Shown: in pieces, positions 21,234-25,343 of the stretch
Layout of the letters: every line of letters starts with the position of its first letter
How positions within the stretch are numbered: position 1 is the first letter of the stretch
Assembly (NCBI GenBank): GCA_050184295.1
Contig: JBFXAM010000062.1
Location: forward strand, 1-25,343
Reading direction: 5' to 3'
Length of the DNA stretch: 25,343 bases
DNA from: JBFXAM01 sp050184295
GTDB lineage: Bacteria > Planctomycetota > Phycisphaerae > UBA1845 > Fen-1342
Program-made: the position numbers and the translations under genes
Notes under the pieces: model-generated
Database searches by the model: none
What the model was told of the DNA's origin: nothing
Seen by the model: only the letters and a program-made list of their open reading frames with translations

Positions 21234-23456
21234 CTAGGGTCGAGGCGCCGGCGCGGAATTCGCAGGCGTCAGCTCGTCTTCCTCCAGAATCGCCTCGAGC
21301 TGTTTTTCGACGGCCTTAAGCGTTTCCGAGCGCACTTCGCCCTGGTCGTTGATGATCTCGCGCAGCAGTGCGACCGCCTCGCGATAGCCTTCCCATTCCA
21401 ACATGTCGGCGAGAATCGCGCGCATCTGCCGCAGAATCTCCGATTGCGTCGAGCGAGCGGCGGCCCGGCGGTCGGCGCCGAGCTCGCGGCGCAGGTCGTT
21501 GAGCTGGTCGGTCGCGGCGCTCATCGATTCGCGCGCGACTTGCAGGAGCGGCGCGACGATGCGGTCGCGCAGCCGGCGCTCGTCGGCGGCGCGGGCCACG
21601 CGATTCGTCTGCATCTCCGCGAGAATCTGGTCGAACTGCTTGCGGATCGTCAGCACGCGGGCGGCGTGCGTGCTCTGGCGCCGCGCCAGTCCGACGAGCT
21701 GCTGGCTCGTCGACGCCGACGGCGCGCTGTCCGCCGCCTCGATCGCAAGCAGTCGCTCCAGCGCGTCGGCGAGGACGCGCTGCTCGCCCATCAGGCGCTC
21801 GAAGTCGCGCCGCAACTCCAGCTCGCGTCGCGCCAGGTCGTTCGAGAACTCCTCGACCGTGACCACGCGCATCTCGATGGCCGGCGAACGCCCCACGTTC
21901 GGCCCGCGCGGGTCGAGATCGCCCGCCTCCGCCCACAGCTTCAGCTGCTGTCCGGGCGTCACTCCGTACGCCGATGCGGGCACCGCCAACGTGGTTTGAA
22001 ACGCGCGTTGCGGCGGGGAGAAGCCTTCGAGCGCCAGCGTGTGGGGCACGTCTTCGCCCACCTGCGCCGCCAGCGCGACCGATGACAAACCGTACAAATC
22101 CTCGAATTTCACCTCGGCGGGAATCTCGGCGCGCGGCGTGATGAGCTGGCCGACGCCGGTGAGTTTGAGATCCACGCCGGGCGGACGATCGGCGACCACC
22201 TTGATGGTGAAGCGCACGGGGCGCCGGTCGTTGAAACGGTCGCGATCCACCAGCTCGAAGTGGTACGCCCCGGACTCGAGCAACGCGGAATCGTTCGGCG
22301 CCTTGCCGGCCGGCATGGTGGAAGCGGCATCGGCGGACTCGTCGGGCGGCGTGGTCGCGAGATGGACGCGGACGTGGTCGGGCGCGATGAGCTCGGCCGG
22401 CTGAAGCAGGCCGTTGACACCCTGAAAACTCGCGCTCGCGATCGGTTTGTTGAGCCAGGCTTCGATCTCCAGGGTCGCGCCGCGGAGGACCTCGACGGTC
22501 GCTTGCTGTTCGATCGTGAGTGGTTCGAGCCCGGTGTACGCGGGGGGCGTGACGTGGACGGCGGTGCGGACGATCTGCGGGCGCGCGACCGCGATCGCGG
22601 AGTAGGCGGCCGTGCGCTCGTCGCCGCCGACGATGCGGAAGCGCACGTTCTCGGTCACCACGCCGAGCGAGACGACCAGGCTCCGCCCGCGGCGTGTCAT
22701 GTCCTCGCGACCGCTGCGGCCGCTGGGCGCGGACCAGAGGAGTTCGGCGGTGGTTGGGGGCTCGCCCTCGATGCGGGCTTCGATCTCGAGCTCGTCACCG
22801 ATCGCGACGTTTCGCACGCCGTTTTCGTAACCCACCGGGAGAATGTAGGTGCGCTGGGGCCAGGGGAGGTCGGCGAGAAACCAGTTGCGGTGGAACCAGG
22901 TGTGCATGACGGACGGCATCACGACGAACGCGAGCGCGACGACCGCGAGCAGCACCAGCATTTCGCTCGTGCGGCGGATCGCCTGGCGGTGATCGAGGAC
23001 GGCGAGGAAGTCAACGCGCCCGGCACTGCGCGCGGCGTCGTGCAGGACCGCCGCGACCAATTGCGGCGAATTCGCCCGCGGATCGCCGACCCGGCCGAGC
23101 GCGAACTGCACCGCGGTCGTGAGCTGGTCGAAGAGCTGTGGATTGCGGCGGTCGACGACGGCGGCGAGATCGTCGTCGCTGAGGGCGCGCACGAGCCGCA
23201 CCGCGAGGTAGCGGTAGATCACCCAGAACCAGAAGGTGGTGATGACGAGATTGAGCGCGGCGCGCTGGTCGATCGTGAGCTTCAGCCAGCGGTCGATGAG
23301 CAATTGTGCGAGCCCGCCGACGGTCAGCGCCAGCACGAGCCGCACGACGCCGTCGAGCAGGAGATAGAGCCGCGCCCTGCGGCGGAGCGCGGCGAGCGGC
23401 GCGAAGATCGCGTCGGCGATGGCGCGCTCGGATGGGCGTGGCGGCACGGGGTTCAC
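21234..23456 (-). CDS. DUF4175-like membrane protein with periplasmic beta domains and coiled coil
   Basis: 740 aa. The GTG at 23456 overlaps the upstream stop as GTGA; the longer open frame upstream is antisense-like noise from the previous gene. Two transmembrane helices (30-53, 66-86) are followed by a cytoplasmic loop and a third helix (163-183). This is the topology I associate with DUF4175/TIGR02302-type proteins, though the family match is not proven. After the third helix come beta-rich extracytoplasmic segments (200-470), including V-x-V-T-P-P-A-Y-T-G, a signature of this class of protein. A helical, coiled-coil C-terminus (about 540-720) follows. It is probably the membrane anchor that links the VWA protein to the secreted coiled-coil and TPR proteins. 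Confidence 0.8.
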   Translation of the reverse strand: MNPVPPRPSERAIADAIFAPLAALRRRARLYLLLDGVVRLVLALTVGGLAQLLIDRWLKLTIDQRAALNLVITTFWFWVIYRYLAVRLVRALSDDDLAAVVDRRNPQLFDQLTTAVQFALGRVGDPRANSPQLVAAVLHDAARSAGRVDFLAVLDHRQAIRRTSEMLVLLAVVALAFVVMPSVMHTWFHRNWFLADLPWPQRTYILPVGYENGVRNVAIGDELEIEARIEGEPPTTAELLWSAPSGRSGREDMTRRGRSLVVSLGVVTENVRFRIVGGDERTAAYSAIAVARPQIVRTAVHVTPPAYTGLEPLTIEQQATVEVLRGATLEIEAWLNKPIASASFQGVNGLLQPAELIAPDHVRVHLATTPPDESADAASTMPAGKAPNDSALLESGAYHFELVDRDRFNDRRPVRFTIKVVADRPPGVDLKLTGVGQLITPRAEIPAEVKFEDLYGLSSVALAAQVGEDVPHTLALEGFSPPQRAFQTTLAVPASAYGVTPGQQLKLWAEAGDLDPRGPNVGRSPAIEMRVVTVEEFSNDLARRELELRRDFERLMGEQRVLADALERLLAIEAADSAPSASTSQQLVGLARRQSTHAARVLTIRKQFDQILAEMQTNRVARAADERRLRDRIVAPLLQVARESMSAATDQLNDLRRELGADRRAAARSTQSEILRQMRAILADMLEWEGYREAVALLREIINDQGEVRSETLKAVEKQLEAILEEDELTPANSAPAPRP

Positions 23457-25343
23457 AGCAGTTGGCTCCGGCGGCGCAGAAACCACTCGACACCCAGCAG
23501 CGTCGCGATGACCAGCATGAGCGCCGCGGAGTCCCACAGCTCGCGGTTGCGGCCGCGGGTGACGGTGACTTCGGCGGCGCGATCGATTTCGTCGGGCAGC
23601 GCGGCGGCGTCGGCAAACGTCAGGAAGCGCCCGTCGGGAACGGCTTGCGCCAGCTGTTGCAGCGGCTCGGCCTGGAGGCGCAGCGTGCGCAGCTCGATCT
23701 CGGGGCGATAGACGCGCAGCGAACGCGTCAGGAAGCGATCGGCGGCGGACGCCGGGGCGGCGCCCGGCCGCGCGACGCGCACGATCGCGGCGCCCTCGCG
23801 CTCGCCGAGCGCTCGTCCGGCGAACCAGCCTTCGCGTCCCGGGATCGCGGCGAGCGTGAGCGGGCGGCGCGTGCCGTCGGCGTATTCGATGTCGCCTTCG
23901 AGCGTGGGTTCGTGCCAGGGGGCGAACTGCTCGTCGAGCACGCGGGCTTCGATCTTTACGGTGTCGCCGAGATTCACCGCGTCGCGATCGAGCGTGATGA
24001 CGCCGCGCTTCCCGCCCGCGGTTCGGCGGGCCTGTGCGAGATAGCGCGTGAGCTGGATCCAGAAGCGGTTGAATTGCCGCTGCGCGTTGGCACGCCAGCG
24101 CCAGGTTCCGTCGAAGCCGAGAAACGCCGCCCGTCCGGCGCCGAAGGGTTGCAAGGCGAAGAGCACCGCACCCGCGCCGCGCGTGCGGTCCGGTGTCTGC
24201 CCGAGCCGCAAGAGGACGGTCGCGAGCGGTTTCTCGCGCTGCACGGGCAGGTGCCAGAAGACGCCGGGCAGGGCGCTCCACAGACGGCGGCTCGCGGCCG
24301 GGTCGGGCAGCAGCGCGAGCAGCGGATGGTCGGCGACGTCGGCCGGTGCGTCGAGCGGCGCGGCCTGTGTGCGATACGTGCCTTCGTCGCTGAGGCGCAC
24401 GTCGGCGTCGGGGTCGGGCACGATCGGCAGACAGGCAACGAGGTCTTGCAGTCGCGCGTCGCGCAGAAAGCGCGACGTGAAATGCGGCCCGGCCTGCACC
24501 AGCAGTCCGCCACCAAACTCATCCACCAGCCGCCGCACGCCGACCGCCCACGCGGAGTCGAGGTCGGCGGGGTTGGGGTCGAGCAGCAAGAGCGCATCGT
24601 AGGCGAAGAGCTCCTCGGGTTTGCGGGGCAGCTCGGTGATGACGGTGTCGCCGTCGCGGACCGCTTGCGCGTCGGCGGATTGAAGCCAGACGCTCAGGTC
24701 GATGGTCTTGTCGCGTTCGAGCAGCGTGGTGGCGAAGCGGAAGTCGTACGAAGGCCGACCGGCGACCACGAGCACGCGAAGCTTCTCGTCGACGATGCGC
24801 ACCGTCGCTTCGCGCGAGTTGTCCGTCTCGAGCGCTTCGCCGGGCAGCCGCGCCAGGCGGGCTTCGTAGGAGAACTCGCCGACCTCGCGCGGCTGGATGC
24901 GAAAGAGCTCGACCGCGCTGCTGATCTCGCCGCCGAGCGTCACATTTCGCGATTCGACCACTCGCGGCTCGCCGGCGTCGCCGACCCCGCGGACCAGCAG
25001 GTCGAGCCGGACGGGCGTGGGCTCCAGGCCGTTGGCGGCGAGTTGCACACGGATCTCGAAGGGGTCGTGCTTGGGCGGGGCGGCCGGCGCCGTAAGCTCG
25101 GCCACGCGGACGTTGGGCGGCTCGGCGGCGGCGCCGATGCCGACCGCGAAGACCCGGGCCTTGAAGCGGGCGACATAGGCGGCGAGTTCGTCCGCCGACA
25201 TGCCCTTGTTCGCTCCGCCGACGCTGAAGACCACGACACCGGCGATCGGGCCGCTGCCGGATTGCTCGATCGCGAGCGCGAGCGCGGCGCCGAGATCGGT
25301 GCGGTTCTGAATCCCCGTTGCGAGCGGCTCATGCAGGCGCCGG
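23453..25343 (-). CDS. VWA-domain/GATase-like membrane protein (5' end off window)
   Basis: Partial: 629 codons are visible, and the frame is open through the right edge. A GTG at 25234 is internal, not a start. The first ~70 visible residues are the second half of a von Willebrand A domain: R-T-D-L-G-A-A-L (MIDAS Thr region), V-V-V-F-S-V-G-G-A-N-K-G, then V-F-A-V-G-I-G. The usual S-D-G aspartate is Val here. A beta-sandwich region follows, then a class-I glutamine-amidotransferase-like segment (L-R-V-L-V-V-A-G-R-P-S-Y onward, ~200 aa) without an obvious catalytic Cys. Another beta domain comes next, and a single C-terminal transmembrane helix (W-D-S-A-A-L-M-L-V-I-A-T-L-L-G). The layout matches BatA-type/planctomycete VWA proteins that follow MoxR and DUF58 genes. 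N-terminal helices are expected upstream of the window. Confidence 0.85.
   Translation of the reverse strand, partial: RRLHEPLATGIQNRTDLGAALALAIEQSGSGPIAGVVVFSVGGANKGMSADELAAYVARFKARVFAVGIGAAAEPPNVRVAELTAPAAPPKHDPFEIRVQLAANGLEPTPVRLDLLVRGVGDAGEPRVVESRNVTLGGEISSAVELFRIQPREVGEFSYEARLARLPGEALETDNSREATVRIVDEKLRVLVVAGRPSYDFRFATTLLERDKTIDLSVWLQSADAQAVRDGDTVITELPRKPEELFAYDALLLLDPNPADLDSAWAVGVRRLVDEFGGGLLVQAGPHFTSRFLRDARLQDLVACLPIVPDPDADVRLSDEGTYRTQAAPLDAPADVADHPLLALLPDPAASRRLWSALPGVFWHLPVQREKPLATVLLRLGQTPDRTRGAGAVLFALQPFGAGRAAFLGFDGTWRWRANAQRQFNRFWIQLTRYLAQARRTAGGKRGVITLDRDAVNLGDTVKIEARVLDEQFAPWHEPTLEGDIEYADGTRRPLTLAAIPGREGWFAGRALGEREGAAIVRVARPGAAPASAADRFLTRSLRVYRPEIELRTLRLQAEPLQQLAQAVPDGRFLTFADAAALPDEIDRAAEVTVTRGRNRELWDSAALMLVIATLLGVEWFLRRRSQLL

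Noticed and set aside
23457..24281. Upstream in-frame extension of the DUF4175-like gene by about 275 codons
   Set aside because: The extension overlaps the VWA gene in another frame and is Arg/Ala-rich noise. The GTGA junction at 23453-23456 marks the real start, where a membrane-protein N-terminus begins.

Overview
The window is GC-rich bacterial chromosome, densely packed with genes, with no mobile element, CRISPR array or rRNA/tRNA gene that I can see. The protein content points to Planctomycetota. The indicators are an NPCBM (family-98 carbohydrate-binding) module on a secreted protein, a thrombospondin-3-like calcium motif on a secreted serine hydrolase, a lipoprotein-type SAM methyltransferase, a DUF4175-like membrane protein beside a VWA protein, and small zinc-ribbon proteins. 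The phylum call is inference from gene content only.

Layout. Bases 1-293 hold the possible tail of a rightward gene and a strong intrinsic terminator. Bases 294-5642 hold a secreted beta-lactamase-fold hydrolase (-), an unknown protein, a small overlapping protein and plsY (all +, with tight coupling), a lipoprotein methyltransferase (-) and a DUF5658-like membrane protein (+). Bases 5700-9608 (-) read fpg-like glycosylase, recQ, methyltransferase: a DNA-repair group whose last gene overlaps recQ by 4 nt. Bases 9700-12839 (+) hold a GNAT acetyltransferase, a DsbA-like envelope thioredoxin, der, and a zinc-ribbon protein. A 16-nt promoter-like sequence is repeated exactly about 50 bp upstream of the second and fourth of these.

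Bases 12912-25343 form one leftward operon of eight genes, with its 5' end off the right edge. In order of transcription it encodes a VWA/GATase-like membrane protein (partial), a three-TM DUF4175-like protein, a secreted coiled-coil protein, a secreted TPR-like protein, an NPCBM protein with four N-terminal ~40-aa repeats, and three HtrA/DegP-like trypsin-fold proteins. Five of the seven junctions are 4-nt start/stop overlaps (ATGA or GTGA); the other two are gaps of 4 and 21 nt. The first HtrA-like protein keeps the full His-Asp-Ser triad. The next two have lost all three residues at the aligned positions (S/Q/A and F/R/Y).

This operon is the most interesting system in the window. I infer a cell-envelope assembly that pairs one active protease with two protease-fold pseudoenzymes, together with protein-protein (TPR, coiled coil, VWA) and possible glycan-binding (NPCBM) components. 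Its substrate and role cannot be read from the sequence.
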